A stretch of 64,000 nt of DNA from Geodermatophilus africanus (GCF_900107105.1 NZ_FNOT01000003.1:186001-250000), one strand, 5' to 3'. Shown: positions 37,489 through 48,345, counted from the stretch's first letter. Program-made: numbers and translations. The notes: generated from the letters alone by a model not told the origin.

Positions 37489-38142
37489 TCAGGGCGCGGG
37501 CAGCGGGGTGCTCCCGCGCGCGGCGAGCATCCGCTCCATCGTCGTGACCTCCGCCGTCTGGGTCTCGGCGATCGTGCCGGCCAGGCCGGCGACGGCGGGG
37601 ACGGCGGCGTGCTCGGCGGCGTACCGCGCCATCTCGAAGCCGCCCTGGTGGTGCCGGATCATCAGCCGCAGGAACTCGACGTCGAACTCCGTGCCCGACA
37701 GGGAGCGCAGCCGCGTCAGCTCGGACTCGGTGGCCATCCCCGGCATCAGGCCGCCGTGCGCGGCCGAGGGGTCGTGCCCGCCGTGACCGCCGTCCGAGGC
37801 CATCCACGCCATCGTGTCCCCGCCGGTCGGCGGCAGGCCCCACAGCGCCAGCCAGCCCTGCATCCGCCCGACCTGGTTCTGCTGGGTCTCGGCGATGTCG
37901 AACGCCAGCCGGCGGACCTCCGGGTCGGTGCTGCGCTCCGGCACCAGGTTCGCCATCTCCACGCCCTGCAGGTGGTGCCGGGACATGTCGCGGGCGAAGC
38001 CGGCCGCCACCGAGTCCGCGGCCGGCGCCGGGTCCGCGCGGCCGATGCCCAGGGCCACCGCGGCGCCCCCGCCGATCAGGACCAGCCCGACGGCGACGAC
38101 CGCCAGCAGCAGGACCCGGAGCGGGCTGCGCGCGGCGGTCAC
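37489..38142 (-). CDS. DUF305 domain protein, membrane-anchored
   Basis: 217 aa. A basic N terminus and one hydrophobic helix (VLLLAVVAVGLVLIGGGAAV) put the rest outside the membrane. Two DUF305 half motifs with paired His are present: RDMSRHHLQGVEMANL (about 50) and RLMIRHHQGGFEMARY (about 150), with a Met/His-rich stretch between. The family is associated with metal (often copper) handling, but no activity is proven. The GTG start overlaps the DUF3105 stop by 4 bp. Confidence 0.88.
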   Translation of the reverse strand: MTAARSPLRVLLLAVVAVGLVLIGGGAAVALGIGRADPAPAADSVAAGFARDMSRHHLQGVEMANLVPERSTDPEVRRLAFDIAETQQNQVGRMQGWLALWGLPPTGGDTMAWMASDGGHGGHDPSAAHGGLMPGMATESELTRLRSLSGTEFDVEFLRLMIRHHQGGFEMARYAAEHAAVPAVAGLAGTIAETQTAEVTTMERMLAARGSTPLPAP

Positions 38143-38912
38143 GGGGCGCCGGTCTCGGCCCCGGTCGAGGTCGGGGCGTCGGTCGTCATCGACGCGGCGC
38201 CGCGGCTGCCGTCGCCCACGACCAGCGGGTCGCTGGTGAACTGCGGGTTCTCGCAGCTGGCGCCCGGCTCGGGGAAGAACTCCTGGTTGTAGGTCAGGAA
38301 GTCGGCGAACTGCTCGATCCGCGGGTCGTCGGCCGAGTCGACCTTCAGCTGGTGGTTCCAGGACTGCAGGCTGACCGGGGAGTCCTGCCCGGGGTTGGGG
38401 GAGAGCATCCGGCCGGACTCGCTGGTCACGTCGGTGAGCGTCTGCAGCGGGTCCCCGGTGACGACCTCGGGGTCGTAGGTGATCCACACGGCGCCGTGCT
38501 CCATGCTGTGGACGGCGTTCTCCAGCCGAATCTGCACGTCGTAGACGGTGCCGGTGCAGTCGGCCCACTCGCCGTCGTGCGGCCCGCCCACCGGCGGGGA
38601 CTGCTCGTAGGTGACCGGGGTGGTCACGTGCTCCTGGCCGGCGGCGTAGTCGAAGGTCTGCACGCCCTCGATCTCGTCGACGGCGTCGACCCGGTTGGCC
38701 TCGGACTCGTTGACCTGCAGCACCGCGTACGTCAGGACGGCGGCGGCGAACACCAGGACGGCGACCGCGGCGGCGATCAGCCCCCACGGCCGCTGCGGCG
38801 CGACGACGTTGGTCACCGGCGGGCGCGTGCGCCCGCCCTTCCCGCCTGCCGCGCCGGCCCTGCTGGCTCCGCCGCGCGTGCGGCCGGGCTCGGGCTTGCG
38901 GTCCTTGGCCAA
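38139..38912 (-). CDS. DUF3105 domain protein, membrane-anchored
   Basis: 257 aa. A Lys/Gly/Arg-rich cytosolic segment (about 35 residues) precedes one membrane helix (WGLIAAAVAVLVFAAAVLTY). The outer domain has VTYEQSPPVGGPHDGEWADCTG and NAVHSMEHGAVWITYDP, the DUF3105 hallmark. The TTG start at 38912 is chosen because AGGAGA lies 5 nt upstream; no ATG or GTG fits. Two cysteines (about 120 and 218) may form a disulphide. DUF3105 and DUF305 occur as pairs in actinobacteria; their role is unknown. Confidence 0.85.
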   Translation of the reverse strand: MAKDRKPEPGRTRGGASRAGAAGGKGGRTRPPVTNVVAPQRPWGLIAAAVAVLVFAAAVLTYAVLQVNESEANRVDAVDEIEGVQTFDYAAGQEHVTTPVTYEQSPPVGGPHDGEWADCTGTVYDVQIRLENAVHSMEHGAVWITYDPEVVTGDPLQTLTDVTSESGRMLSPNPGQDSPVSLQSWNHQLKVDSADDPRIEQFADFLTYNQEFFPEPGASCENPQFTSDPLVVGDGSRGAASMTTDAPTSTGAETGAP

Positions 38913-39113
38913 GGCCTCTCCTGGGTGCTCGGTGGGGAACAGTGGTCTCCGGCCGCGTGCCCGCGTGGGTCCGGCCGGGCAGCGCGGCGACTCCGGCGCG
39001 GCTGTCCGGCGACCGAGTCTAGGTCCGGAAGGTGAACGGCCCCTCGGCGCGCGGGGTTCCTGAGGTGAGGAAGCCCGCACGGGACGCAGGAGGCCGGTCA
39101 GTACGCTCGTGCG

Positions 39114-40775
39114 GTGACACCCGAGCAGCTGCAGGCCGTCGTCCGCACCGCCGTGGGCGCGGTCGTCGAGCGTGGCGCGCTGTCCGTCGAGGTGCCCGCC
39201 GAGGTCGTGGTCGAGCGGCCGAAGAACCCCGAGCACGGCGACTACGCCACGAACGTGGCGCTGCGGCTGGCCAAGCCGGCCGGCCGGCCGCCGCGCGAGG
39301 TGGCCGAGCTGCTCGCCGCGGAGCTGCGGGCGCACCCGGGCACCGCCTCCGTCGACGTCGCGGGCCCCGGCTTCCTCAACATCACCCTGGCGCAGGGCGC
39401 GCTGGGGAGGATCGCGGTCGACGCGGTCACCGCGGGCCCCGCCTACGGGCACACCGACGCCCTGGCCGGGCAGCGGCTGAACCTGGAGTTCGTCTCGGCC
39501 AACCCGACCGGGCCGGTGCACATCGGCGGCACCCGGTGGGCCGCGGTCGGCGACGCGCTCGGCCGGCTGCTGGAGGCCAGCGGTGCCACGGTGACGCGGG
39601 AGTACTACTTCAACGACGCCGGCGCGCAGATCGACCGGTTCGCCCGCAGCCTGATGGCCGCGGCAGCCGGCCGGCCGGTGCCCGAGGACGGCTACGCGGG
39701 CGACTACATCCACGAGATCGCCGCCCAGGTCGTTGCCGCCGAGCCCGGCGTGCTCGAGCTGCCCGACGAGCAGCAGCAGGAGCGCTTCCGCGAGCGCGGC
39801 GTCGAGCTGATGTTCGCCGAGATCAAGCGGACGCTCGCCGCGTTCGGCGTCCGGTTCGACGTCTACTTCAGCGAGCGCACGCTGCACGAGACCGGTGCCC
39901 TGGAGAAGGCGATCGCGCGGCTGCGGGAGAACGGCCACGTCTACGAGGCCGACGGCGCCACCTGGCTGCGGACCACCGACTTCGGCGACGACAAGGACCG
40001 CCCGCTGGTCAAGAGCGACGGCGACCCGACCTACTTCGCCGCCGACTGCGCCTACTACCTGGACAAGCGCTCCCGCGGCTTCGACAAGGTCGTGATCATG
40101 CTCGGCGCGGACCACGCCGGGTACGTCGGCCGGTACAAGGCGCTCGTCGCGGCGGTCGGCGACGACCCCGAGGCGAACCTGGAGATCCTGCTCGGCCAGC
40201 TGGTCAACCTGGTCCGCGACGGCGCGCCGGTGCGGATGAGCAAGCGGGCCGGCACCGTCGTCCTGCTCGAGGACCTCATGGAGGCCGTCGGGGCCGACGC
40301 CGCCCGCTACGCCCTGGCGCGTGCCTCGGTCGACCAGCAGATCGACCTCGACCTCGACCTGTGGAGCCGGCAGACCAACGACAACCCGGTCTTCTACGTG
40401 CAGTACGCGCACGCCCGGATCTCCTCCGTGCTGCGCAACGCCGCCGACCTCGGGGTCGCGCTCGGCGAGCCGGGGGACGTCGACGTCGCCGAGCTGACCC
40501 ACGAGCGGGAGAACGACCTGCTCCGCGCGATCGGCGAGTTCCCGCGGGTGCTCACCTCGGCCGCCGAGCTGCGCGCCCCGCACCGGGTGGCCCGCTACCT
40601 CGAGGAGCTGGCCGGCACCTACCACCGCTTCTACGACTCCTGCCGCGTGCTGCCGCGGGGCGACGAGTCGGCGACCCCGCTGACCACCGCCCGGCTGTGG
40701 CTGTGCGCGGCGACCGCCGTGGTGCTGCGCAACGGCCTCGGCGTGCTCGGCGTCAGCGCCCCGGAGCGGATGTGA
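39114..40775 (+). CDS. argS: Arginyl-tRNA synthetase
   Basis: Class I synthetase, 553 aa. It has the N-terminal additional domain (residues 1-110), the HIGH-type motif in [13 protein letters not shown], the KMSKS-type motif in [10 protein letters not shown], and the C-terminal anticodon-binding helical domain with [19 protein letters not shown]. Start GTG 39114: the nearest AGGAGG is about 20 nt upstream, but TACGCT lies about 9 nt away, so a leaderless mRNA is possible. First gene of the argS-lysA-hom-thrC-thrB order. Confidence 0.95.
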   Translation: MTPEQLQAVVRTAVGAVVERGALSVEVPAEVVVERPKNPEHGDYATNVALRLAKPAGRPPREVAELLAAELRAHPGTASVDVAGPGFLNITLAQGALGRIAVDAVTAGPAYGHTDALAGQRLNLEFVSANPTGPVHIGGTRWAAVGDALGRLLEASGATVTREYYFNDAGAQIDRFARSLMAAAAGRPVPEDGYAGDYIHEIAAQVVAAEPGVLELPDEQQQERFRERGVELMFAEIKRTLAAFGVRFDVYFSERTLHETGALEKAIARLRENGHVYEADGATWLRTTDFGDDKDRPLVKSDGDPTYFAADCAYYLDKRSRGFDKVVIMLGADHAGYVGRYKALVAAVGDDPEANLEILLGQLVNLVRDGAPVRMSKRAGTVVLLEDLMEAVGADAARYALARASVDQQIDLDLDLWSRQTNDNPVFYVQYAHARISSVLRNAADLGVALGEPGDVDVAELTHERENDLLRAIGEFPRVLTSAAELRAPHRVARYLEELAGTYHRFYDSCRVLPRGDESATPLTTARLWLCAATAVVLRNGLGVLGVSAPERM

Positions 40776-40836
40776 GCACGCACTCCGCGGGATCGCCGCG
40801 ACCCGGCCACCCCCGACCCGACACCCGGGAGCGACA

Positions 40837-42360
40837 GTGAGAGCGCACCCCGCCGGCCCGCTGCACGGGGGCATGACCCCGCCGCCGTCGGTCGGCCTTC
40901 CGCCGGCCGACCTCGGCGTCCTCGACCCGCAGGTCTGGCCGCGCTCGGCGCGGCGCGTCGACGGCGAGCTGCACCTGGGCGGCCGACCGGTCACCGAGCT
41001 GGCGCGGGCGCACGGTACCCCGCTGTTCGTGCTCGACGAGGCGGACTTCCGCGGCCGGGCCGCCGACTTCGCGGCCGCTTTCGCGGACGCCGACGTGCAC
41101 TACGCGTCCAAGGCGTTCCTCTGCGGGCAGGTCGCCCGCTGGATCGCCGACGACGGTCTGCACCTGGATGCCTGCTCGGGCAACGAGCTGGCCCTGGCCC
41201 TGGCCGCCGGCTTCCCGGCCGACCGGATCGCGCTGCACGGCAACAACAAGTCCCTCGTCGAGCTGCAGCTGGCCGTCGACTCCGGCATCGGCCACGTCGT
41301 CCTCGACTCCTTCGACGAGATCGACCGGCTGGTGCCGATGGCTGCCGCCCGGGTGGCCGCAGGCGGCGCGCCGGTGCCGGTGCTGGTCCGGACCACGGTC
41401 GGCATCGAGGCGCACACCCACGAGTTCATCGCCACCGCCCACGAGGACCAGAAGTTCGGCTTCTCGCTGGCCACCGGCGACGCGCTGACCGCCGCGGTCC
41501 GGGTCATCCGGGAGCCGGCGCTGCGGCTGACCGGCCTGCACAGCCACATCGGCTCGCAGATCTTCGACACCGCCGGGTTCGAGGCGGCTGCGCACCGGGT
41601 GGTCGGCCTGCTCGGGCAGGTGCGGCAGGCCACCGGCGAGGTGCTGGGGGAGCTAAACCTCGGCGGCGGCTTCGGCATCGCCTACCTGCCCGACGACGAC
41701 CCGGTCGGCCCCGACGACGTCGCCCGGCGGCTGGGGGCCGTCGTGGCCGCCGAGTGCGCGGCGCTGGACCTGCCGGTGCCCCGGCTGGCCGTCGAGCCCG
41801 GGCGGGCCATCGCCGGCCCCGGCACCGTGACGCTGTACGAGATCGGCACCATCAAGCCGGTGCGCCTCGGCAGCGGCGGGCACGGCGCCCCGCAGGTGCG
41901 CAACTACGTCTCGGTCGACGGTGGGATGAGTGACAACATCCGCACCGCGCTCTACGACGCCTCCTACACCTGCGTGCTGGCCAACCGGACCTCCGACGCC
42001 CCGCCCGCGCTGTGCCGGGTCGTCGGCAAGCACTGCGAGAGCGGCGACGTGCTGGTCCGCGACCTGTGGCTGCCCGCCGACGTGCAGCCCGGCGACCTGC
42101 TCGCGGTCGCCGCGACCGGTGCCTACTGCTGGTCGATGGCGAGCAACTACAACTACCTGCTCAAGCCGCCGGTGGTGGCCGTGCGGGACGGCGTCGCCAC
42201 CGAGGTGGTCCGGCGTCAGACACTGTCGGACGTGTTCGCCCTTGACGCCGTCCTCGCCGACGTCCCCCCGCCCGCGACCGCGCCGTCCCAGCCCGCGCCC
42301 GAGCACCCGGCCGGGGTCCGGTCGACGAGCTCGCGAGTCGGCGCGGAGGCACAGTCGTGA
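40837..42360 (+). CDS. lysA: Diaminopimelate decarboxylase
   Basis: PLP enzyme for the last step of lysine synthesis. 507 aa. The PLP lysine is in VHYASKAFLC (K92). Other signatures are GLHLDACSGNELALAL, HSHIGSQIFD, ELNLGGGFGIAY and GKHCESGDVL (substrate Cys/Glu). The N-terminal about 40 residues and the Pro-rich tail are extra to the core. GTG 40837 follows GGGAGCGACA; ATG 40873 is the alternative. It overlaps hom by 4 bp. Confidence 0.95.
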   Translation: MRAHPAGPLHGGMTPPPSVGLPPADLGVLDPQVWPRSARRVDGELHLGGRPVTELARAHGTPLFVLDEADFRGRAADFAAAFADADVHYASKAFLCGQVARWIADDGLHLDACSGNELALALAAGFPADRIALHGNNKSLVELQLAVDSGIGHVVLDSFDEIDRLVPMAAARVAAGGAPVPVLVRTTVGIEAHTHEFIATAHEDQKFGFSLATGDALTAAVRVIREPALRLTGLHSHIGSQIFDTAGFEAAAHRVVGLLGQVRQATGEVLGELNLGGGFGIAYLPDDDPVGPDDVARRLGAVVAAECAALDLPVPRLAVEPGRAIAGPGTVTLYEIGTIKPVRLGSGGHGAPQVRNYVSVDGGMSDNIRTALYDASYTCVLANRTSDAPPALCRVVGKHCESGDVLVRDLWLPADVQPGDLLAVAATGAYCWSMASNYNYLLKPPVVAVRDGVATEVVRRQTLSDVFALDAVLADVPPPATAPSQPAPEHPAGVRSTSSRVGAEAQS

Positions 42361-43649
42361 GCGCGCCGCTGCGGGTCGCGCTGCTGGGCTGCGGCACCGT
42401 CGGGAGCGCGGTGCTGCGGCTGCTCGACGAGCAGGCGGACGACCTCGCCGCGCGCATCGGCCGCCCGGTCGAGGTCGCCGGCGTCGCGGTCCGCCGTCCC
42501 GACCGGCACCCCGACGTCCCCGCGCACCTGCTCACCACCGACGCGCACGGACTGGTGACCCGGCCCGACGTCGACCTCGTCGTCGAGGTGATCGGCGGCA
42601 TCGAGCCGGTGCGCTCGCTGCTGCTGGCCGCCTTCGAGGCCGGGAGGTCGGTGGTCAGCGCCAACAAGGCGCTGCTGGCCGACGACGGCGGAGAGCTGCA
42701 CGCAGCCGCGGCCAAGGCCGGCGTCGACCTCTACTACGAGGCGGCCGTCGCCGGGGCGATCCCGCTGCTGCGCCCGCTGCGCGAGTCGCTCGCCGGTGAC
42801 CAGCTGCGGCGGGTCGTCGGCATCGTCAACGGCACGACGAACTACATCCTGTCCCGGATGGCCGAGACCGGGCACGGCTTCACCGAGGCCCTCGCCGAGG
42901 CGACCGAGCTGGGCTACGCCGAGGCCGACCCGACCGCCGACGTCGACGGGTTCGACGCCGCCGCCAAGGCCGCTATCCTGGCCTCGCTGGCCTTCCACAC
43001 CTCGGTCTCAGCCGCCGACGTGTACCGCGAGGGCATCTCCGCGGTCACCTCGATCGACGTGGCCCGCGCCGCCGAGATCGGCTGCACGGTCAAGCTGCTG
43101 GCCATCTGCGAGCGGGTCGCAGGAGACGGCGGGGACTCCGTCGCCGTCCGCGTGCACCCGGCGATGATCCCGACGACGCACCCGCTGGCCTCGGTCGGCG
43201 GGGCGTTCAACGCGGTCTTCGTCGAGGCCGAGGCCGCCGGGCAGTTGATGTTCTACGGCCAGGGCGCCGGCGGCGACGCGACCGCCAGCGCCGTCCTCGG
43301 TGACCTGGTCGCCGTGGCGCGCAACCGGGTCGCCGGCGTGGCCGGCCCGGGCGTCACCACCTACGCGGGCCTGCCGGCCCGGCCCATCGCCGAGACCCCC
43401 ACCCGCTACCACGTCAGCCTGGACGTCGCCGACAAGCCCGGCGTGCTCGCGACGGTCGCGCAGGAGTTCGCCCGGCACGGGGTCAGCATCGCCACCGTGC
43501 GCCAGGACGGGCACGGGGACGCCGCGACGCTGGTCATCGTCACCCACAGCGCCCCCGACGCCGCGCTCTCGGCGACGGTCACCGCGCTGCGCGAGATGCC
43601 CGCCGTGCGGGCCGTGACCAGCATCCTGCGCGTGGAGGGACTGTCATGA
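42357..43649 (+). CDS. hom: Homoserine dehydrogenase
   Basis: 430-aa NAD(P)H-dependent enzyme, aspartate semialdehyde to homoserine. N-terminal dinucleotide motif [12 protein letters not shown], catalytic region [31 protein letters not shown] and the C-terminal ACT domain (about 350-430, [20 protein letters not shown]), which normally gives threonine feedback inhibition. It starts within the lysA stop (GTGA) and its own stop overlaps the thrC start (ATGA), forming a tightly coupled operon. Confidence 0.95.
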   Translation: MSAPLRVALLGCGTVGSAVLRLLDEQADDLAARIGRPVEVAGVAVRRPDRHPDVPAHLLTTDAHGLVTRPDVDLVVEVIGGIEPVRSLLLAAFEAGRSVVSANKALLADDGGELHAAAAKAGVDLYYEAAVAGAIPLLRPLRESLAGDQLRRVVGIVNGTTNYILSRMAETGHGFTEALAEATELGYAEADPTADVDGFDAAAKAAILASLAFHTSVSAADVYREGISAVTSIDVARAAEIGCTVKLLAICERVAGDGGDSVAVRVHPAMIPTTHPLASVGGAFNAVFVEAEAAGQLMFYGQGAGGDATASAVLGDLVAVARNRVAGVAGPGVTTYAGLPARPIAETPTRYHVSLDVADKPGVLATVAQEFARHGVSIATVRQDGHGDAATLVIVTHSAPDAALSATVTALREMPAVRAVTSILRVEGLS

Positions 43650-44731
43650 CGACGCAGCTGCCCGTGCGGGGCACCGTCTCACCGCTCTGGCCGGGGCTTA
43701 TCGAGGCCTACCGGTCGCGGCTGCCGGTCAGCGACAGCACCCCCGTGGTGACCCTGCAGGAGGGGGCGACCCCGCTGGTGCCGGCGGTCGAGCTCTCCCG
43801 CCGCACCGGCTGCGAGGTCTACCTCAAGGTCGAGGGCGCCAACCCGACCGGCTCGTTCAAGGACCGCGGGATGACCATGGCCATCACCAAGGCCAAGGAA
43901 GAGGGCGCCCAGGCGGTCATCTGCGCCTCCACCGGCAACACCAGCGCCAGCGCCGCCGCCTACGCCGCCCGCGCCGGGCTGGTCTGCGCCGTCCTGGTCC
44001 CGCAGGGGAAGATCGCCCTGGGCAAGCTGGCCCAGGCGCTGGTCCACGGGGCCAAGCTGCTGCAGGTCGACGGCAACTTCGACGACTGCCTCGCCCTGGC
44101 CAGCAAGCTGTCGATCGACTACCCGGTCAGCCTGGTCAACAGCGTCAACCAGTACCGCATCGAGGGGCAGAAGACCGCCTCGTTCGAGATCGTCGACGTC
44201 CTCGGCGACGCCCCGGACGTCCACTGCCTGCCGGTCGGGAACGCCGGCAACATCACCGCGTACTGGCAGGGCTACCGCGAGTACGCCGCCGACGGCACGG
44301 CCGGCCGGACGCCGCGGATGTGGGGTTTCCAGGCCGCCGGTGCCGCCCCGATCGTGACCGGGCACGTCGTCGAGCAGCCGCAGACCATCGCCACGGCCAT
44401 CCGCATCGGCAACCCGGCGTCCTGGACCAAGGCGCTCGCCGCCCGCGACGAGTCCGGCGGGCGCATCGACGCCGTCACCGACCGCGCCATCCTCGCCGCC
44501 TACCGGCTGCTCGCCCGCACCGAGGCCGTCTTCGTCGAGCCGGCGTCGGCCGCCTCGGTCGCAGGGCTGCTGCAGGTGGCGGAGGCGGGCGAGCTCGAGC
44601 CGGGTCAGCGGGTCGTCTGCACGGTGACCGGCAACGGCCTCAAGGACCCGGAGTGGGCCATCTCCGGCGCGCCGGCCCCGGTGACCGTGCCGGTCGACGC
44701 CGAGGCCGCCGCCGCCCAGCTGGGGCTCTAG
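43646..44731 (+). CDS. thrC: Threonine synthase
   Basis: 361-aa PLP enzyme, O-phosphohomoserine to threonine, of the short bacterial/actinobacterial type. The PLP Lys is in [13 protein letters not shown] (K72). The phosphate-binding loop is [12 protein letters not shown], and [12 protein letters not shown] lies near the C terminus. ATG 43646 overlaps the hom stop by 4 bp. The stop TAG is immediately followed by GTG, part of a possible upstream start of thrB. Confidence 0.95.
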   Translation: MTTQLPVRGTVSPLWPGLIEAYRSRLPVSDSTPVVTLQEGATPLVPAVELSRRTGCEVYLKVEGANPTGSFKDRGMTMAITKAKEEGAQAVICASTGNTSASAAAYAARAGLVCAVLVPQGKIALGKLAQALVHGAKLLQVDGNFDDCLALASKLSIDYPVSLVNSVNQYRIEGQKTASFEIVDVLGDAPDVHCLPVGNAGNITAYWQGYREYAADGTAGRTPRMWGFQAAGAAPIVTGHVVEQPQTIATAIRIGNPASWTKALAARDESGGRIDAVTDRAILAAYRLLARTEAVFVEPASAASVAGLLQVAEAGELEPGQRVVCTVTGNGLKDPEWAISGAPAPVTVPVDAEAAAAQLGL

Positions 44732-44765
44732 TGGGAGGGCCACGTCCCGCCCTCCGCTCGGAGGA

Positions 44766-44784
44766 GGACCCCCTGCCCCCCGCG
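44766..44784 (+). repeat. Half palindromic element in the thrC-thrB junction, copy 12
   Basis: GGACCCCCTGCCCCCCGCG corresponds to the 5' arm and loop start of the GGACC elements, without a 3' arm. It lies 34 nt after the thrC stop and 3 nt before the thrB ATG, so it is either a remnant or a chance match in a coding extension. Confidence 0.45.
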
Positions 44785-44787
44785 TGC

Positions 44788-45750
44788 ATGGGGCCGGCCC
44801 CGGACGCGGCCGCAGCACGGATCCGGGTGCCCGCCACCAGCGCCAACCTGGGGCCGGCGTTCGACAGCGCCGGCATCGCGCTGAGCTGCCACGACGTCGT
44901 CGCCTTCGACGTCCTCGCCTCCGGCCTGGAGGTCGAGGTCTCCGGCGCGGGCGCGGGTGAGCTGCCCACCGACGGGTCGCACCTGGTGGTGCGCGCCTTC
45001 CGGGCCGCGTGCGACGAGCTGGCCTGGACGCCGTCCGGCCTGCGCGTCGTCGCCGGGAACGGCATCCCGCAGGGGCGGGGGATGGGCTCGTCGGCGGCGG
45101 CCGTGGTCGCCGGCGTCCTCGGCGCCTGGGCGCTGTGCCCCGAGGTCGACGGCGTCGACCTCGACGCGGTGCTCCGGCTCACCTCCGACCTGGAGGGCCA
45201 CCCGGACAACGTCGCCCCCTGCCTGCTCGGCGGCGCGACGCTGTCCTGGGTGACCGACGGCGTCGCCCGCGCCGACACCCTCCCCGTGCACGACGACGTG
45301 CGACCGGTGGTGCTCGTCCCCGACGCGACGCTGTCCACGCACGTCGCCCGCGGCCTGCTGCCCGACGCCGTCCCGCACGCCGACGCCGCCTTCAACGCCG
45401 GGCGGGCGGCGCTGTTGACGCACGCGCTGGTCCGCGCGCCGGCGCTGCTGTTCGAGGCGACCGAGGACCGGCTGCACCAGCGGCAGCGCGCGGCGGCCAT
45501 GCCCGCCTCCGCGCAACTGCTCGACCGGCTGCGCGCTGCCGGGCACGCCGCGGTCGTCTCCGGCGCCGGCCCGAGCCTGCTCGTGCTCACCCGCCGGCAC
45601 CCCGACGACCCCGCCGACGACCCGGCCGCCGCCGTCGGGCTGCGCGACGTGGCCGATCTCACTCCGGAGGGGTGGTCGGTGCTACCCCTGAGTGTGGATC
45701 TCCACGGTGCGCGTGTGGAGCGCGCTGCGCAGCAGGTATCGTCTCGATAA
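44788..45750 (+). CDS. thrB: Homoserine kinase
   Basis: 320-aa GHMP kinase. The N-terminal RIRVPATSANLGPAFDSAG, the ATP motif PQGRGMGSSAAAVVAG, DNVAPCLLGG and the C-terminal AVVSGAGPSLLVLT define the family. ATG 44788 gives the usual length (mycobacterial ThrB is 316 aa). GTG 44731, overlapping the thrC stop by one base, would add 19 residues encoded by repeat-like DNA. Neither has a strong ribosome-binding site. Last gene of the threonine operon. Confidence 0.93.
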   Translation: MGPAPDAAAARIRVPATSANLGPAFDSAGIALSCHDVVAFDVLASGLEVEVSGAGAGELPTDGSHLVVRAFRAACDELAWTPSGLRVVAGNGIPQGRGMGSSAAAVVAGVLGAWALCPEVDGVDLDAVLRLTSDLEGHPDNVAPCLLGGATLSWVTDGVARADTLPVHDDVRPVVLVPDATLSTHVARGLLPDAVPHADAAFNAGRAALLTHALVRAPALLFEATEDRLHQRQRAAAMPASAQLLDRLRAAGHAAVVSGAGPSLLVLTRRHPDDPADDPAAAVGLRDVADLTPEGWSVLPLSVDLHGARVERAAQQVSSR

Positions 45751-45996
45751 CGAGGAACACACCGGTACCGCTCGGTGTTGTCGAGTCCGTGAGCCGGAAC
45801 TAGGCTCACGGCGTAGCCGCCCAGTCGGGCGAGCCTCGCGCGGGGCGTTGCAGACGATTCGATGTCCGTCGCCGCAGAACCGCTCCGCACCCACTGGATC
45901 CCGCATCTCTCGCTGTCCGCTCAAAAGATCGGGCGGAGGAGGCCGGACCACCCCCTGCGCTGGTAGGCGCAGGTCTCCGCAGGGAAGGACCTGTAC
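45751..45996 (+). promoter_or_regulatory. Structured rho leader
   Basis: 246 nt between thrB and rho. Two clear hairpins: CCGTGAGCC-7 nt-GGCTCACGG (45787-45811) and CCTGCGC-6 nt-GCGCAGG (45954-45973), the second 24 nt before the rho GTG. GGAAC-N18-GTT at 45754-45779 resembles a SigR-type promoter. Rho genes are usually autoregulated through their leaders, so these may serve attenuation. Confidence 0.55.
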
Positions 45997-48231
45997 GTGA
46001 GCGAGACCACCGACCTCGTCACCGCGCCGCAGGGCGCCGGCACCGACGAGGCACCTGCCGCTTCTGGGACGACGGGCCGCACCCGTCGCCGCGGCAGCGG
46101 GCTCTCCGGCATGCTGCTGCCCGAGTTGCAGCGGCTGGCCGCCGAGCTCGGCATCTCCGGCACCGGCCGCATGCGCAAGAGCGACCTGGTCGCCGCCATC
46201 TCCGCCCGTCAGGTGGGCGAGGGCTCGACCCCGCCCGCCGATGGCACCTCCGCCATCCCGGCGGCTCGCGAGGCCGAGGGGCCGCGCCCGGCCGCCGCCA
46301 CGGCGCAGCCGGTCGAGGCCCCGGTGAGCGGTGGCGCGAACGGCGGGCCCGTGAGCGCGCCGGCCCAGGCCGGCAGCGCGGCGGCACCCCGTCGCCGCCG
46401 CGGGGCCAGCCGCCCCGCCGGCTCGCCGTCCGCCGAGGACAGCACCCCCGCCGCCGACGCCCCCGCCGCGACCCCCGAGCCCCGCGCCGAGGCCCCGGCC
46501 GCCGACACTCCCGCCCCGGACCGCGAGCGGACCGAGGGCGGCACCGACGGTGAGCGCGCCGACGACGACCGTCCGCAGCGCAGCCGCAACCGCAACCGCG
46601 GCGAACGGGACGGCGCCGAGCGCGGCAGCCGGGACAGCGGCGGCGACCGCGCCGAGCGTGGCCGCACCGACCGCGACGGCGGCGACCGCGCCGAGCGTGG
46701 CCGCACCGACCGTGACGGCGGAGAGCGCGCCGAGCGTGGCCGCACCGACCGTGACGGCGGTGAGCGGGCCGAGCGTGGCCGCACCGACCGCGACGGCGGC
46801 GAGCGGGCCGAGCGTGGCCGCACCGAGCGCGAGGGCAACCGCACCGAGCGCGACGGCAACCGCGGCCCCGACCGCGGCGATCGCGGCGGCCGGCCGGACA
46901 ACCGCGCCGACAGTCGCAACGACCGCGGCAACGACAACCGCAACGACAACCGAAACGACGGCCGCAACGACGAGGACGACGACGACTTCGAGGGCGGCCG
47001 CGGCCGCCGGGGCCGCCGTTACCGGGACCGCAACCGCCGCGGCGGCAACACCCGCGAGCGCTTCGACCAGAACGAGCCGACCATCAGCGAGGACGACGTC
47101 CTGCTGCCCGTCGCCGGCATCCTCGACGTGCTGGACAACTACGCGTTCGTCCGCACCTCCGGCTACCTGACCGGCCCGAACGACGTCTACGTCTCGCTGT
47201 CGCAGGTGCGCCGCTACGGCCTGCGCCGCGGTGACGCCATCACCGGCGCCGTCCGCCAGCCCCGGGAGGGCGAGCGCAAGGACAAGTACAACGCGCTGGT
47301 CCGGCTGGACACCGTCAACGGCCTGGATCCCGAGCAGGCCCGGCAGCGCCCGGAGTTCACCAAGCTGACCCCGCTCTACCCGCAGGAGCGGCTGCGGCTG
47401 GAGACCGAGCCGCACCAGTTGACCACCCGGGTCATCGACCTGGTCATGCCGATCGGCAAGGGCCAGCGCGCGCTCATCGTGTCGCCGCCCAAGGCCGGCA
47501 AGACGATGGTGCTGCAGTCGATCGCCAACGCGATCACGACGAACAACCCCGAGTGCCACCTCATGGTCGTCCTCGTCGACGAGCGGCCCGAGGAGGTCAC
47601 CGACATGCAGCGCTCGGTGAAGGGCGAGGTCATCGCCTCGACCTTCGACCGGCCGCCGTCGGACCACACCACGGTCGCGGAGCTGTCCATCGAGCGGGCC
47701 AAGCGCCTGGTCGAGATGGGCCACGACGTCGTCGTGCTGCTGGACTCGATCACCCGCCTGGGCCGCGCCTACAACCTGGCGGCCCCGGCCAGCGGGCGCA
47801 TCCTCTCCGGCGGTGTCGACTCCACGGCGCTCTACCCGCCCAAGCGCTTCCTCGGCGCCGCCCGCAACATCGAGAACGGCGGCTCGCTGACCATCATCGC
47901 CTCGGCGCTGGTCGAGACCGGCTCGACGATGGACACGGTCATCTTCGAGGAGTTCAAGGGCACCGGTAACGCGGAGATCAAGCTCGACCGCCGGCTGGCG
48001 GACAAGCGGGTCTTCCCGGCCGTCGACGTCAACGCGTCGGGCACGCGCAAGGAGGAGATCCTCATGTCGCCCGACGAGCTGGCCATCGTCATCAAGCTGC
48101 GCCGGGTGCTCGCCGCGCTCGAACCGCAGCAGGCGCTGGAGCTGCTGCTCGACAAGCTGCGCAAGACGCGCAACAACATCGAGTTCCTCATGCAGATCCA
48201 GAAGACGACGCTCGGCCCGGAGCGCGATTAA
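45997..48231 (+). CDS. rho: Transcription termination factor Rho with long repetitive disordered insert
   Basis: 744-aa RNA-dependent hexameric ATPase. Rho N-terminal helical domain (about 27-70, [16 protein letters not shown]), then an Ala/Pro- and Arg/Asp/Gly-rich disordered region (about 70-350) with five 13-residue repeats ([13 protein letters not shown]), then the RNA-binding cold-shock-like domain ([20 protein letters not shown]), Walker [10 protein letters not shown], Walker B VVLLD and the Rho motor end. E. coli Rho is 419 aa; the insert is an actinobacterial feature linked to RNA binding and in some species to condensates. GTG 45997 is preceded by GGGAAGGA. It ends exactly at a palindromic element. 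Confidence 0.96.
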   Translation: MSETTDLVTAPQGAGTDEAPAASGTTGRTRRRGSGLSGMLLPELQRLAAELGISGTGRMRKSDLVAAISARQVGEGSTPPADGTSAIPAAREAEGPRPAAATAQPVEAPVSGGANGGPVSAPAQAGSAAAPRRRRGASRPAGSPSAEDSTPAADAPAATPEPRAEAPAADTPAPDRERTEGGTDGERADDDRPQRSRNRNRGERDGAERGSRDSGGDRAERGRTDRDGGDRAERGRTDRDGGERAERGRTDRDGGERAERGRTDRDGGERAERGRTEREGNRTERDGNRGPDRGDRGGRPDNRADSRNDRGNDNRNDNRNDGRNDEDDDDFEGGRGRRGRRYRDRNRRGGNTRERFDQNEPTISEDDVLLPVAGILDVLDNYAFVRTSGYLTGPNDVYVSLSQVRRYGLRRGDAITGAVRQPREGERKDKYNALVRLDTVNGLDPEQARQRPEFTKLTPLYPQERLRLETEPHQLTTRVIDLVMPIGKGQRALIVSPPKAGKTMVLQSIANAITTNNPECHLMVVLVDERPEEVTDMQRSVKGEVIASTFDRPPSDHTTVAELSIERAKRLVEMGHDVVVLLDSITRLGRAYNLAAPASGRILSGGVDSTALYPPKRFLGAARNIENGGSLTIIASALVETGSTMDTVIFEEFKGTGNAEIKLDRRLADKRVFPAVDVNASGTRKEEILMSPDELAIVIKLRRVLAALEPQQALELLLDKLRKTRNNIEFLMQIQKTTLGPERD
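46651..46845 (+). repeat. Five 39-bp tandem repeats inside rho
   Basis: GCCGAGCGTGGCCGCACCGA recurs at 46651, 46690, 46729, 46768 and 46807, always 39 bp apart, encoding a 13-aa RGG/RD unit. Copies differ mainly at third positions and the last copy changes to TEREGN. Confidence 0.9.
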
Positions 48232-48285
48232 GGACCCGCTGCCCCCACCACTCGCACGCTCGTGGCGGGGCCCTGCAGCGGGGCC
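48232..48285 (+). repeat. Palindromic element directly after the rho stop, copy 13
   Basis: GGACCCGCTGC / GCAGCGGGGCC, 54 bp. The first G follows the TAA with no gap. The loop CCCCCACCACTCGCACGCTCGTGGCGG is typical. It separates rho from rpmE. Confidence 0.8.
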
Positions 48286-48345
48286 AACCGTGAGCGGCGC
48301 CCGGCCGATCAGGGATACTGGTCGGCCGAGCCCCGCCGCGCGGCC

